Shown: positions 25,012-35,736 of the stretch, piece by piece | Layout of the letters: every line of letters begins with the position of its first letter | Numbering within the stretch: the first letter of the stretch is position 1 | Assembly (NCBI RefSeq): GCF_024198235.1 | Contig: NZ_JAKCFB010000027.1 | Coordinates: forward strand, 1 to 64,000 | Direction of reading: 5' to 3' | DNA from: Myxococcus dinghuensis | GTDB lineage: Bacteria; Myxococcota; Myxococcia; Myxococcales; Myxococcaceae | DNA: 64,000 nucleotides | Notes under the pieces: model-generated | Databases searched by the model: none | Seen by the model: only the letters and a program-made list of their open reading frames with translations | Told to the model about the DNA's origin: nothing | Position numbers and translations under genes: made by a program

Positions 25012-26328
25012 ATGACCACCGGAACCGACTCGACTCCCCAAGACCTGGGCATGCGGCGCGCCGTGTCGCGCTGGGAACTCGTAGGTTTCTCCATCAACGA
25101 CGTCATCGGCAGTGGCGTCTACCTGCTGCCGGCGGCGGCCGCCGCGAACCTGGGCTCGGCCAGCACGGGCGCCGTGGTGCTCGCGGGGCTGGCGGTGTTG
25201 CTGCTCGTGCTCTGCTTCGCGGAGGCGGCCAGCTACTTCGACAAGCCCGGCAGTGCCTATCTCTACACGCGCGAGGCGTTCGGCGAGCTGGTGGGCTTCC
25301 AGGTCGGCTGGATGACGTGGCTGGCGCGTGTCTCCTCCGTGGCCTCGCTGTCCGTGGGCTTCTCCCGCGCGCTGGGGTTCTTGTGGCCGGGCGCGAACGA
25401 GGGCCTGGGTCAGGGGTTGGCCATCGCGCTGCCGCTGCTCGCGTTGACCGCCATCAACGTCGTGGGGGTGAAGGGTGGCGCGCGCACCGCCGTGTTCCTC
25501 GCCATCACCAAGACGGTGCCGCTGCTGGTGTTCATCGCCGTCGGCGTCTTCTTCGTGTCCGTGCCGCTGGCGACCTCCGTGACGCCCAGGGATGGCGGCA
25601 ACCTGGGGTCCGCGGTGCTGCTGCTGCTGTTCGCCTACGCCGGCTTCGAGAACACGGCGGCGCCGGCCGGTGAGTTCAAGAACCCACGCCGCGACGTGCC
25701 GTTCGCGCTCGTGGTGCAGATTGGCATCGTCACGCTCATCTACACGGCGGTGCAGTGGGTGGCGCTGGGGACGTTGCCCGGGGTCGTGGACGCGAAGACG
25801 CCGCTCGCGGACGCCGCCATGCGGTTCCTCGGAAGTGGAGGTGGGCTCCTCATGACGGTGGGTGGGGTGCTCTCCATCCTCGGGACCAACAGCAACACCG
25901 TGCTCGCCGGGCCGCGCTACCTGTACGCGCTGGCGCAGGATGGCTTCGGCCCCGCGGCGCTCGCGACGCTGCACCCGCGCTACCGCACGCCGACCGTCGC
26001 CATCCTCGCGCAGACGGCCATCGCGCTGCCGCTGGCGTTCTCAGGCTCGTTCGAGGTGCTCGCCACGCTGTCCGTGGTGGCGCGGCTGGCCACGTACTTC
26101 GGCACGGCCGTGGCGGTGCCGGTGCTGCGCCGCAAGCTCCAGCAGCCCGCGAACGCGTTCCGGATTCCCGGGGGGCCGGTGATTCCCCTCGCCGCCGCCT
26201 CGCTGTGCGTCGTCTTCGCGCTGAGCGCGGAGCAGAAGAACCTCTTCGCCGGGGCCATCGCGCTCGCGGTGGGGTTCGTGTTGTACCGGTTCCAGCGCAG
26301 GCCGGCTGGGAAGGCGGCGCTCGGATAG
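25012..26328 (+). CDS. APC-superfamily amino acid permease
   Basis: The 438-aa protein has twelve predicted membrane helices and belongs to the amino acid-polyamine-organocation superfamily: helix 1 contains FSINDVIGSGVYLLP with the unwound GSG substrate-binding motif, and FAYAGFENTAAPAGEFKNPR (helix 6 and loop) and RYLYALAQDGF are typical of this group. Transport is driven by a cation gradient or by exchange. It follows the decarboxylase by 86 bp, a gap holding a short GTGGGA/TCCCAC inverted repeat (24985-25002), so it may be a separate unit. Co-location with an amino-acid decarboxylase suggests supply of a precursor or antiport of an amine, but this is only contextual. Confidence 0.85.
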   Translation: MTTGTDSTPQDLGMRRAVSRWELVGFSINDVIGSGVYLLPAAAAANLGSASTGAVVLAGLAVLLLVLCFAEAASYFDKPGSAYLYTREAFGELVGFQVGWMTWLARVSSVASLSVGFSRALGFLWPGANEGLGQGLAIALPLLALTAINVVGVKGGARTAVFLAITKTVPLLVFIAVGVFFVSVPLATSVTPRDGGNLGSAVLLLLFAYAGFENTAAPAGEFKNPRRDVPFALVVQIGIVTLIYTAVQWVALGTLPGVVDAKTPLADAAMRFLGSGGGLLMTVGGVLSILGTNSNTVLAGPRYLYALAQDGFGPAALATLHPRYRTPTVAILAQTAIALPLAFSGSFEVLATLSVVARLATYFGTAVAVPVLRRKLQQPANAFRIPGGPVIPLAAASLCVVFALSAEQKNLFAGAIALAVGFVLYRFQRRPAGKAALG

Positions 26329-26390
26329 CGCGGGGAGGGCTCGGCTCCTGGGCCACCCCCGTCGCCCGGGTTTCGTGCTAGCGGTGGGAC

Positions 26391-28337
26391 GTGGACGCGC
26401 GCGTCACGCCAATGGAGTCGGAGCGGGACCTCCCCGATGACGCGGGGAGCCTGCCGAGTCCGTTCGACGAGCTGGGCCCCTCGGCCTTGGCTCGACGGGC
26501 GGCGGAGGTGCTCCAGGCGGATTTGCGGACGGGCCACATCGCGCCCGGGCTCTCCACGTCGCTCCTGGATGACGCCGAGGGCGGCAAGATGTTCGGCGTG
26601 CTGGTGGTGCGGCGACCGGAGGGTGGGCTCGGGTTCTTGCGCGCCTTTTCCGGGATGCTCGCCGGACGCTGGGACGTGGAGGGGTACGTCCCGCCGCTGT
26701 TCGACCGCGAGCTGCGCGAGCGACTGGAGCCCGAGGGCGAAGTCACGGTGAAGTCCCTCACCGTGCGCACGGAGGCAGCGAGGACCGCGACCGAGTACGT
26801 GGCACTGCGCGCGGAGAGCGAGGCCCTCGCGGAACGACAGGGCCAGGAGCTGGTCGCGCTGAAACAGAAGCACGAAGCCCGGCGACAGGAGCGCCACGCG
26901 CGTCGGGCGGCGCTGAAGGAATCAACCACGACGCCCCTGCCGGGTGCGCCGCGAGCAGAGGGGCCGCCGGTCTCTGCCCACTCGATGGGGCCTCGCGCCA
27001 TGGTCGAGCGAGGGGGTTCCGGCCGCGCAAGCCACGAGGACACCGAGGAGGCGAATCAGCAAGGCCCCCACCCTCGCCCCAGCAGCGACGCCCAGCAACT
27101 GCGCGCAGCCGAGCGCCAAGGCCTCGCCCCCGAGCAGAGAGGCCCCTCTGGCGTCATGACAACGGAGCGGCTCGAGGCCGACCCGTCACGAGAGGACGAC
27201 GCCCGGCAACGGCTCGCTGCCGCGCTCCACTCCCTCGACCAGGAGAGTCGAGGCGACAAGGCCGAGCGGCGTCGATTGGACGCGGCCCACGCGGACGAGC
27301 GTCAGCGCATCCACCCCAGGCTCGCGCGGCTGGAGCGACGCCTCCGCGCGCTGGAGCGCCTGCGCCACGCGGTGAGCCGCGCCCTCATGCGCCGCATCCA
27401 CGACACGTACGAAGTCCCCAACGCGCGTGGAGCGCGCCGCCTCCTCCGCACCCTGTTCACACCAGGAGAGCCACCGTCCGGCGCCGCCGACTGCGCCGCG
27501 CCCAAGCTGCTCGCCCACGCCTACGCCCTGGGCCTGCGTCCCGTCGCGCTCGCGGAGTTCTGGTGGGGCGCGCCACCTCCCGCCGGAGGCCGCGTCTCCG
27601 GCGCGTTCTATCCCGCATGCCGCGACAAGTGCGGCCCCCTGCTCCCGTTCATGCTGGAGGGCCTGCACGTCGCGCCCCCACGCATCTTCACGCCGCCTCC
27701 GCCGCCCGCGCGGGACCTGCGAGTCCTCTTCGAGGACGCGTCCCTCGTCATCGTCGACAAGCCGCACGGCCTGCTGTCGGTCCCCGGCCGCGAGGCATCC
27801 CTGTCCGACTCCGTGCTCACCCGGCTGCGCGCCCGCCATCCGCGCGCCACGGGGCCGCTGCTCGTCCACCGACTGGACCTGGACACCTCGGGCCTGCTCG
27901 TCGCCGCGCTCGATGCCCGGACCCACGCCGCGCTCCAGCGCCAGTTCGAGCAGCGCCAGGTCCACAAACGCTATGTCGCCTGGCTCGAGGGCCGCGTCGA
28001 AGCGGAGCACGGCCGCATCGACCTCCCCATCCGCGTGGACCTGGACGACCGGCCCCGCCAGATTCACGACCCCGTCCACGGCAAGCCCGCCGTGACGGAG
28101 TGGCGCGTCCTCGAGCGTCGGGGCGCGCGCACCCGCGTGGCCTTCTTCCCGCACACGGGCCGGACGCACCAACTGCGCGTCCATGCCTCCCATCCGCTCG
28201 GGCTCGGAGCCCCCATCGTCGGAGACCGCCTCTACGGCCGCGAGGACGAGCGCCTCATGCTCCACGCGGAGTCGCTCACCTTCGAGCATCCGGAGACGGG
28301 CCGCCCCGTCACCTTCGAGTGCCCGGCTCCGTTCTGA
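26391..28337 (+). CDS. RluA-family RNA pseudouridine synthase with long N-terminal extension
   Basis: The 648-aa protein has its catalytic domain in the C-terminal 220 residues: PHGLLSVPGR, then VHRLDLDTSGLL with the catalytic Asp496, and the C-terminal VAFFPHTGRTHQLRVHASHP. It isomerises uridine to pseudouridine in rRNA or tRNA. The first about 430 residues contain FLRAFSGMLAGRWDVEGYVP, then a long charged, Arg/Glu-rich segment (about 130-330) likely to form coiled coil. Similar long RluA members (about 550 aa) occur in gammaproteobacteria. The start is GTG 26391; ATG 26412 is possible, with no strong ribosome site for either. The target site is unknown. Confidence 0.85.
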   Translation: MDARVTPMESERDLPDDAGSLPSPFDELGPSALARRAAEVLQADLRTGHIAPGLSTSLLDDAEGGKMFGVLVVRRPEGGLGFLRAFSGMLAGRWDVEGYVPPLFDRELRERLEPEGEVTVKSLTVRTEAARTATEYVALRAESEALAERQGQELVALKQKHEARRQERHARRAALKESTTTPLPGAPRAEGPPVSAHSMGPRAMVERGGSGRASHEDTEEANQQGPHPRPSSDAQQLRAAERQGLAPEQRGPSGVMTTERLEADPSREDDARQRLAAALHSLDQESRGDKAERRRLDAAHADERQRIHPRLARLERRLRALERLRHAVSRALMRRIHDTYEVPNARGARRLLRTLFTPGEPPSGAADCAAPKLLAHAYALGLRPVALAEFWWGAPPPAGGRVSGAFYPACRDKCGPLLPFMLEGLHVAPPRIFTPPPPPARDLRVLFEDASLVIVDKPHGLLSVPGREASLSDSVLTRLRARHPRATGPLLVHRLDLDTSGLLVAALDARTHAALQRQFEQRQVHKRYVAWLEGRVEAEHGRIDLPIRVDLDDRPRQIHDPVHGKPAVTEWRVLERRGARTRVAFFPHTGRTHQLRVHASHPLGLGAPIVGDRLYGREDERLMLHAESLTFEHPETGRPVTFECPAPF

Positions 28338-28349
28338 CGCGGCCTGGCC

Positions 28350-28946
28350 CTATTCCGCGCGACTCGCGGCCCGCGCGGCGGCGAGCACCGCCTCGAGCCG
28401 GACCCGCACCTGCGACAGGTTCGTGCCGTCGTAGCGGACCGCGTTCGGATGGGAGAAGCCCTCGTTCCACGGCTGCGCGGGGACGATGACGAGCCCCCGG
28501 GGACGCCACGTGAGCCAGCGCAGGATGTACTCCGGCCAGTCGTCCACGAGCACCTTCCCGTAGACCAATCCCTTGTCCATGGTGACGGTGACACGCGCGT
28601 CCGGCACGTGCTGCTGGCACCACTGGAGCTTCTCCGCCCACGCGTTCGTCGAATGGATGGGCCCCTTCGTGAGCACGTGCAGCTCGAACTCCAGGGCCCG
28701 CAGCTCCGCGAGCACGTCGAAGCCCGCCTGCCAGCGCTCCAGCCGCGTCCACCAACCCGGCTGGCTCCGGATGAGGTCCTGACGCGCCCGCATCCACGGC
28801 GTGTCATCCAGCTCCGCCCCGAGCGGAGGCTCGGACGGGCCTCGCAGCCGCTCCAAGTCCCGGAGCATCGCCCCCTGGTAGTCGCAGAGCGTCCCGTCCA
28901 TGTCGACCAGCGCCACCAGCTCCGACCGCTTCACCGTCTCCGCCAT
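28350..28946 (-). CDS. HAD-family 5'-nucleotidase-like phosphatase (NT5C type)
   Basis: The 198-aa HAD-superfamily hydrolase starts VALVDMDGTLCDYQG, motif I with the nucleophile Asp and general acid Asp. Motif II is HVLTKGP, and motif III/IV residues appear as MDKGLVYGKVLVDDWPEYIL. The order and length fit the 5'(3')-deoxyribonucleotidase group (NT5C), which dephosphorylates nucleoside monophosphates. It is convergent with the pseudouridine synthase gene, 12 bp away. The substrate is inferred from family resemblance only. Confidence 0.8.
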   Translation of the reverse strand: MAETVKRSELVALVDMDGTLCDYQGAMLRDLERLRGPSEPPLGAELDDTPWMRARQDLIRSQPGWWTRLERWQAGFDVLAELRALEFELHVLTKGPIHSTNAWAEKLQWCQQHVPDARVTVTMDKGLVYGKVLVDDWPEYILRWLTWRPRGLVIVPAQPWNEGFSHPNAVRYDGTNLSQVRVRLEAVLAAARAASRAE

Positions 28947-28994
28947 GGCACCGTTCTACTCCAGGGCCTCCGGAGGAACACCGGAGGCCCCGCG

Positions 28995-29909
28995 TCACTC
29001 CACGGAGGTCGACGGCTCCTCGGCGGCCACCGGGGCCTCGGGGAGCACCTCCGCGGGCGCGCCGGCGACGAGCGCCGCGGGCTTCACGCCCAGCTCTCGC
29101 GTCAGCTTCGGACTCACGCCCGTCTCCGCCAGCAGCCGCTCCAACTGCACGCGGGCCCGCCGGTTCTCCCGGTGCACCCGGCGCGCCAGGATGAGCTCGT
29201 TCTTCAGCGAGTGCTCCCAGCCCGTCAGCTCCGTCACCGTCACCTGGTAGCCGAACGACTCCAGCGTGAGCGCCCGGATGACGTTGGTCAGGTGCGAGCC
29301 GAACTCGCGCCGGTGCCACGCGTGCGCGTACAACAGCGGCATCGAGCCGTGCCCCGCCTGCCGCCGCTCCTTGAGCTGGGCGGCGACCTCCGCCTGACAG
29401 CAGGGCACCACCGCCACGTGGTCCGCGCCGTGACGGATGGCCGCGAGGAGCGCGTCGTCCGTCGCCGTGTCACACGCGTGCAGGGCCATCAACAGGTGGA
29501 TGCGTTCGGGGTACTCGGCCGCGTCGATGTGCGCGGTCTGGAACCGCATGCGCGAGAAGCCCAGCCGCTCGGCGCGGACCTTCGCCCGCTCCGTCAGCTC
29601 CGGCCGCCCCTCCACGGAGAGCAGCGTGCCCGCCTCCGCGTCCTTCAGGTACAGCTCGTAGAGCACGAACCCGAGGTACGCGTTGCCGCTGCCCGCATCC
29701 ACCATGACCGGGGACGGGTGACGCGCGCGCACGTCCTCGACGGCCGGACGCAACAGCCCCATCAGGTGGTTGACCTGCTTGAGCTTGCGCAGCGCGTCCG
29801 CGTTGAGGTGGCCCTCGCGCGTCAGCAGGTGCAGCTCGCGCAGGAGGGCCTGGGACTGGTCCGGCAGGAGCTCCCGCCGGACCTGGGATGCCTTGACGTT
29901 GCGCCTCAG
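28995..29909 (-). CDS. SAM-dependent methyltransferase, probable CTG start
   Basis: The class I methyltransferase has the SAM motif PVMVDAGSGNAYLGFVLYE, then LLSVEGRPEL (acidic ribose-binding residue), HIDAAEY and the motif LLMALHACDTATDDALLAA, similar to a family of RNA/protein methyltransferases with a VVPCCQAE segment. The first ATG is 29762, but the same frame stays open and codon-biased upstream, encoding a plausible helical segment (SQALLRELHLLTREGHLNAD, then ALRKLKQVNHLMGLL). The only start that fits is CTG at 29909, overlapping the TGA of the nfu gene as CTGA, with GAGGTGG 7 nt upstream. With it the protein is 304 aa; from ATG 29762 it is 255 aa. The C-terminus is Ala/Pro/Glu-rich. 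Confidence 0.75.
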   Translation of the reverse strand: MRRNVKASQVRRELLPDQSQALLRELHLLTREGHLNADALRKLKQVNHLMGLLRPAVEDVRARHPSPVMVDAGSGNAYLGFVLYELYLKDAEAGTLLSVEGRPELTERAKVRAERLGFSRMRFQTAHIDAAEYPERIHLLMALHACDTATDDALLAAIRHGADHVAVVPCCQAEVAAQLKERRQAGHGSMPLLYAHAWHRREFGSHLTNVIRALTLESFGYQVTVTELTGWEHSLKNELILARRVHRENRRARVQLERLLAETGVSPKLTRELGVKPAALVAGAPAEVLPEAPVAAEEPSTSVE

Positions 29910-30469
29910 ACGGACACCACCTCGAGAACCTCCGGGATGATCTCCCGCAGGCGCGACTCGATGCCCATCTTCAGCGTCGCCGTGGACGACGGGCAGCCAG
30001 CGCAGGAGCCCTTCATGTGCAGGTAGACGATGCCCTCCTCGAAGCGATCCAGGGTGATGTCGCCACCATCCATGGCCACCGCCGGGCGGATCTCCGCGTC
30101 CAGGATTTCGCGGACGCGCGCCTCCACCGAACCCCCGGCCTCCACCGCCACCTGACGCGCCGCGGCCACCGCCGCCTCGTCCACCACCGGCTCATTGGCG
30201 GTCAGGTGCGTGTCCAGCGTCTCCATCACCTGGTCGTTCAGCTCGTCCCACTCGCCCTCGTCGCCCTTGGTCACCGTCACGAAGTTGGTGCCGATCATCA
30301 CCGCCGTCACGCCGCGCACGTCCATCAGCTTGCGGGCCAGCGGAGACTTCGCCTGGGCATCCTCCGGGTTCGTGATACTGACCGCGCCACCCGCCAACAG
30401 CCTCCGGTCCACCACGTACTTCAGTGTGCTCGGGTTGGGGGTCCATTCCAGCTGGATGTTCACCGACAT
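29906..30469 (-). CDS. Nfu/NifU-type iron-sulfur cluster scaffold or carrier
   Basis: The 187-aa protein has the two-domain Nfu layout: the N-terminal Nfu_N domain (MSVNIQLEWTPNPSTLKYVV, then GVTAVMIGTNFVTVTK) and the C-terminal NifU-like domain with MDGGDITLDRFEEGIVYLHM and the cluster-binding GSCAGCPSSTATLK (CxxC). It assembles or delivers 4Fe-4S clusters to apoproteins in the cytosol. The start ATG 30469 has GGAG 7 nt upstream; frames further upstream lack support. Its stop overlaps the probable CTG start of the methyltransferase gene. Confidence 0.92.
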   Translation of the reverse strand: MSVNIQLEWTPNPSTLKYVVDRRLLAGGAVSITNPEDAQAKSPLARKLMDVRGVTAVMIGTNFVTVTKGDEGEWDELNDQVMETLDTHLTANEPVVDEAAVAAARQVAVEAGGSVEARVREILDAEIRPAVAMDGGDITLDRFEEGIVYLHMKGSCAGCPSSTATLKMGIESRLREIIPEVLEVVSV

Positions 30470-30669
30470 GCAGATCTCCTCGGTCCTCTCCTGTAAGGCG
30501 CTCGCGGCCCCATAGCAACCCGAGCCTCGGGGAATCAAACGGCCCCGCGCCACCCCGTCACGTCCCGCGCAGGCGCACGGCGTCAAAACCGAGAAGACCT
30601 GTAATTCGCGGTCATTTCCGAACTTCGGTAAGGTGGGCGGACCTCCGCTCCCAGGGGAACACCCCTTCC

Positions 30670-31239
30670 ATGGCCATCACGCCTCTGCGCCGTCCCGTCG
30701 AGCAGCCCCCACCCCTTCCCCGCGTGAGCAGCAGCGTGCTGGAGGGGCTGTTCGTGCGGGGCCTGAAGGCGGACGACCGGCTCCTGAGGGAGCTGGAGGC
30801 CCTGGGCTACGACGTGCGCCGGCCGGAGGTGGACTACCCGATTCCGGTGTGGCAGCGGGCGGTGACGCTGGCGCGCGAGCACGTCTTCGCGACCCTGGGC
30901 GACGAGGAGGCCTACCGGCAGTTGGGGCGCACCGTGGTGGAGGGCTTCGCGCAGACGCTGCTGGGGCGGGTGGCGGCGGTGGCGCTGCCCATGATTGGCC
31001 CGGCGCGCGCCATCGAGCGCATCCCCCGTTACCTGGGGATGATGGGCCGCCCGGACATCGAGGTGACGACCACCTCCGTGGGGGAGCGGGGCCGTCGCCT
31101 GACGCTCACGGACCGCTACAACCGGCCGGACCTCATGGCCGGTGGCCTGGAGCGGATGATGGAGCTGGCCAACGCCCAACCACGAATCACCGTGGAGGAG
31201 CGCAGCCCCGAGGGCTACCGTCTGCTCGTGCGCTGGTAG
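30670..31239 (+). CDS. DUF2378 family (TIGR02265-type myxobacterial paralogue)
   Basis: The 189-aa protein fits the DUF2378/TIGR02265 family, a paralogous set expanded in myxobacteria and of unknown function. Typical segments: SSSVLEGLFVRGLKADDRLL near the start, DYPIPVWQRAVTLAREHVFA, LGRTVVEGFAQTLLGRVAAV and RAIERIPRYLGMMGRPDIEV. No catalytic motif is visible. The sequence is mostly soluble with one hydrophobic patch (about 100-115). The 200-bp divergent gap before it, toward nfu, contains an A+T-rich patch around 30590-30625 and the short palindrome ccgaacttcgg, likely promoter territory. Confidence 0.85.
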   Translation: MAITPLRRPVEQPPPLPRVSSSVLEGLFVRGLKADDRLLRELEALGYDVRRPEVDYPIPVWQRAVTLAREHVFATLGDEEAYRQLGRTVVEGFAQTLLGRVAAVALPMIGPARAIERIPRYLGMMGRPDIEVTTTSVGERGRRLTLTDRYNRPDLMAGGLERMMELANAQPRITVEERSPEGYRLLVRW

Positions 31240-31255
31240 CCCACCGCCCGGTGGG
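31240..31255 (+). terminator. Short G+C hairpin after the DUF2378 gene
   Basis: CCCACC and GGTGGG flank a 4-nt loop directly after the DUF2378 stop codon. The stem is short and there is no U-tract, so it may attenuate rather than end transcription. Confidence 0.35.
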
Positions 31256-31286
31256 TCGCAGTCCCCCGCCTTGGACGGAGCACCGC

Positions 31287-31727
31287 ATGTCCTACCCTCC
31301 CCGACTCGCCCATCTCGCCACCCGCGCCGTGGTGGTGGCGAAGCTCGCTCCGACGTATGCCCAGGCGCACCGGCTCGACGAGGAGGAGGCGGCGCAGCGG
31401 CTCTCGTCCGCCCTGTCCGGTCGGATGCTCGGCTCGCTGCTGGAGGCGACGTGGACCACCCTGCTCGGGTCGACGAAGCGTCTGAAGGAGGACGGTCTGC
31501 TGGAGAAGGTGGCCACCACGCTGTCGGACCGGCCCCTGCGGCCCGGACGCGTGGCGCCCCTCACGCCCGCATGGAGCGCGTTCCTCGTGCTCGCAGACCT
31601 GGAGGCCGGCATCGCCAGTGACGCGGCCCGCCGGGTCATGGAGACCGACGATGGACGACGTCGCGGCGCCGAGGGACTGGCGGAGGCTGGACGCTTCCTC
31701 GCCGCCGAGCTGACTCGCGGAAGGTAG
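31287..31727 (+). CDS. Hypothetical protein, 146 aa
   Basis: I do not recognise this soluble, Ala/Leu/Arg-rich protein. It begins MSYPPRLAHLATRAVVVAKL and continues with helical stretches (LDEEEAAQRLSSALSGRMLG, RLKEDGLLEKVATTL, TPAWSAFLVLADLEAGIAS). No signal peptide or motif is visible. The ATG has GGAC-GGAG 7 nt upstream. It lies 47 bp after the DUF2378 gene in the same direction and may be co-transcribed with it. The G+C at third codon positions supports real coding. Confidence 0.65.
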   Translation: MSYPPRLAHLATRAVVVAKLAPTYAQAHRLDEEEAAQRLSSALSGRMLGSLLEATWTTLLGSTKRLKEDGLLEKVATTLSDRPLRPGRVAPLTPAWSAFLVLADLEAGIASDAARRVMETDDGRRRGAEGLAEAGRFLAAELTRGR

Positions 31728-31795
31728 CGGCCGGCCGGCCATGGCAAGGGGGGCCCAGCATCGTTATAGGCTGCCGCCCAGCCCCGCCGCGCACG

Positions 31796-32962
31796 ATGCC
31801 GATGTCCACCTCGCCGCACACCACCCTGCGCATCCTCCCCTCCATCCACGAGGTCCCCAGGGCCGCGTGGGATGGGCTCGTGGACGAGGCGGCCGTGCCC
31901 TTCCTGGAGTGGGCCTTCCTGGCGGCGCTGGAGGACAGCGGCAGCGCGGTGCCCGAGCACGGCTGGCACCCGCGCCACCTGACGCTGTGGCGCGGCCCCA
32001 CGCTGGTCGCCGCCGCCCCCGCCTACATCAAGGACGACAGCCAGGGGGAGTTCGTCTTCGACACGCACTGGGCCACCGCCGCCGAGCGCGCCGGCGTGCG
32101 CTACTACCCGAAGCTGGTGGTGGCCGTGCCCTTCACCCCGGCCACCGGCCGCCGCGTGCTGGTGGCCCCGGGCGAGGACCGCGCCGCGCTCGAGGCGGAG
32201 CTCTACGCGGGCGCGCTGGAGTTCGCCCGCGCCGAACAGCTCTCCGGCATCCACGTGCTGTACCCCACCGAGGAGGAGCTGCCGGTGCTGGAGGCGCGCG
32301 GCTTCGCCATGCGCCTGGGCGTGCAGTACCAGTGGCGCAACGCCGGCTACCGCACGCTGGAGGACTTCCTCGCCCGCTTCCACGCCAAGCGCCGCAACCA
32401 GGTCCGCCGCGAGCTGCGCGCCCCCCAGGAGCAGGGCATCCACGTGCGCACCCTGCGCGGCGACGCGCTGGCGGACGTGGACCCGGACACCGTCTACCGT
32501 CTGTACGCCTCCACGGTGGACAAATACCCGTGGGGTTCCCGCCTGCTGACGCGGGACTTCTTCGCGCGGATGCTGTCCTCGTTCCGCCACCGCTGCGAGC
32601 TGGTGGAGGCCCGGCGCGGGGAGTGCCTCGTCGCCGGCGCGTTCAACTTCCGCGCGGCCCACGTGCTGTACGGCCGTTATTGGGGGTGCTTCGAGGAGCA
32701 CCCCTTCCTGCACTTCAACGTCTGCCTGTATCACCCCGTGGCGGAGGGCATCGCCGGGGGCCTGTCGCGCTTCGAGCCGGGAGCGGGGGGCGAGCACAAG
32801 CTCACCCGGGGTTTCGAGCCCCAGCTCACGTATAGTGCCCACCTGCTCCTCCACCCGGGCCTCGAGCGGGCCGTGCGTGGCTTCCTGGAGCACGAGCGGG
32901 CGGCCGTCCGGGGTGGACTGCCACAGTGGCGGGCGGAGACGGGTTTCAAGGGAGAGGCATGA
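31796..32962 (+). CDS. GNAT-superfamily protein of the DUF482/COG3146 (FemX-like) type
   Basis: The 388-aa protein matches the family annotated as peptidoglycan biosynthesis/recognition or GNAT DUF482. Visible family segments: VPFLEWAFLAALEDSGSA near the N-terminus, RYYPKLVVAVPFTPATGRRV, FHAKRRNQVRRELRAPQEQG, LYGRYWGCFEEHPFLHFNVC and FEPGAGGEHKLTRGFEPQLT. Such proteins have two GNAT-like halves as in FemXAB, so an aminoacyl- or acyl-transfer role is possible but unproven. ATG 31796 or 31802 may start it. The clpS gene begins 43 bp after its stop. Confidence 0.82.
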   Translation: MPMSTSPHTTLRILPSIHEVPRAAWDGLVDEAAVPFLEWAFLAALEDSGSAVPEHGWHPRHLTLWRGPTLVAAAPAYIKDDSQGEFVFDTHWATAAERAGVRYYPKLVVAVPFTPATGRRVLVAPGEDRAALEAELYAGALEFARAEQLSGIHVLYPTEEELPVLEARGFAMRLGVQYQWRNAGYRTLEDFLARFHAKRRNQVRRELRAPQEQGIHVRTLRGDALADVDPDTVYRLYASTVDKYPWGSRLLTRDFFARMLSSFRHRCELVEARRGECLVAGAFNFRAAHVLYGRYWGCFEEHPFLHFNVCLYHPVAEGIAGGLSRFEPGAGGEHKLTRGFEPQLTYSAHLLLHPGLERAVRGFLEHERAAVRGGLPQWRAETGFKGEA

Positions 32963-33005
32963 AACGACCTGCTCCCCTGGTCATCAAAGGGAGTCCGAGA
33001 ACCCC

Positions 33006-33329
33006 ATGTCGCAGAAGCACGAGCATGATGGCTCCGTCGTCACGGAGACCGTTCCCAAGCAGAAGCTCAAGAAGCCCCCGCTCTACAAGGTGCTTCTCCA
33101 CAACGACAACTACACCACCCGCGAGTTCGTGGTCGCCGTGCTGAAGGAGGTCTTCCACAAGTCGGAGTCGGATGCTGTGCAGATCATGCTGCACGTTCAT
33201 TACAACGGAGTCGGAGTGGCCGGCGTCTATACGTTCGAGGTCGCCGAGACGAAGCTCAAGACGGTGGAAGCCGCCGCGCGGGACAATGGGTTCCCGCTGC
33301 GGCTCTCCATGGAACCCGAGGAAGGCTGA
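33006..33329 (+). CDS. clpS: ATP-dependent Clp protease adaptor ClpS
   Basis: The 107-aa adaptor hands N-end-rule substrates to ClpAP. It has a flexible polar N-terminus, then YKVLLHNDNYTTREFVVAVL, whose Asn-Asp pair recognises the N-terminal residue, and the C-terminal strand GVYTFEVAETKLKTVEAAA. The ATG at 33006 gives a normal family length; AGGGAG lies about 10 nt upstream. The clpA gene starts 3 bp after the stop codon, the usual clpS-clpA operon. Confidence 0.96.
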   Translation: MSQKHEHDGSVVTETVPKQKLKKPPLYKVLLHNDNYTTREFVVAVLKEVFHKSESDAVQIMLHVHYNGVGVAGVYTFEVAETKLKTVEAAARDNGFPLRLSMEPEEG

Positions 33330-33332
33330 ACC

Positions 33333-35633
<2,301 letters not shown>

Positions 35634-35667
35634 GCCCCGAGGGCCGCCGCCAGTCGCTGGACACGAC

Positions 35668-35702
35668 GAGGCCCCGATTCCCCTCACGGGAGTCGGGGCC
35701 TC
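35668..35702. terminator. Strong bidirectional hairpin terminator
   Basis: A 15-bp stem (gaggccccgattccc / gggagtcggggcctc, one G-U pair) with a 5-nt loop lies between the convergent clpA and MCP genes and is followed by ggtgttt on the plus strand. It is the best terminator in the window. Confidence 0.8.
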
Positions 35703-35736
35703 GGTGTTTCACGGGAGCGGCCCGGGCGCCGGGCGA

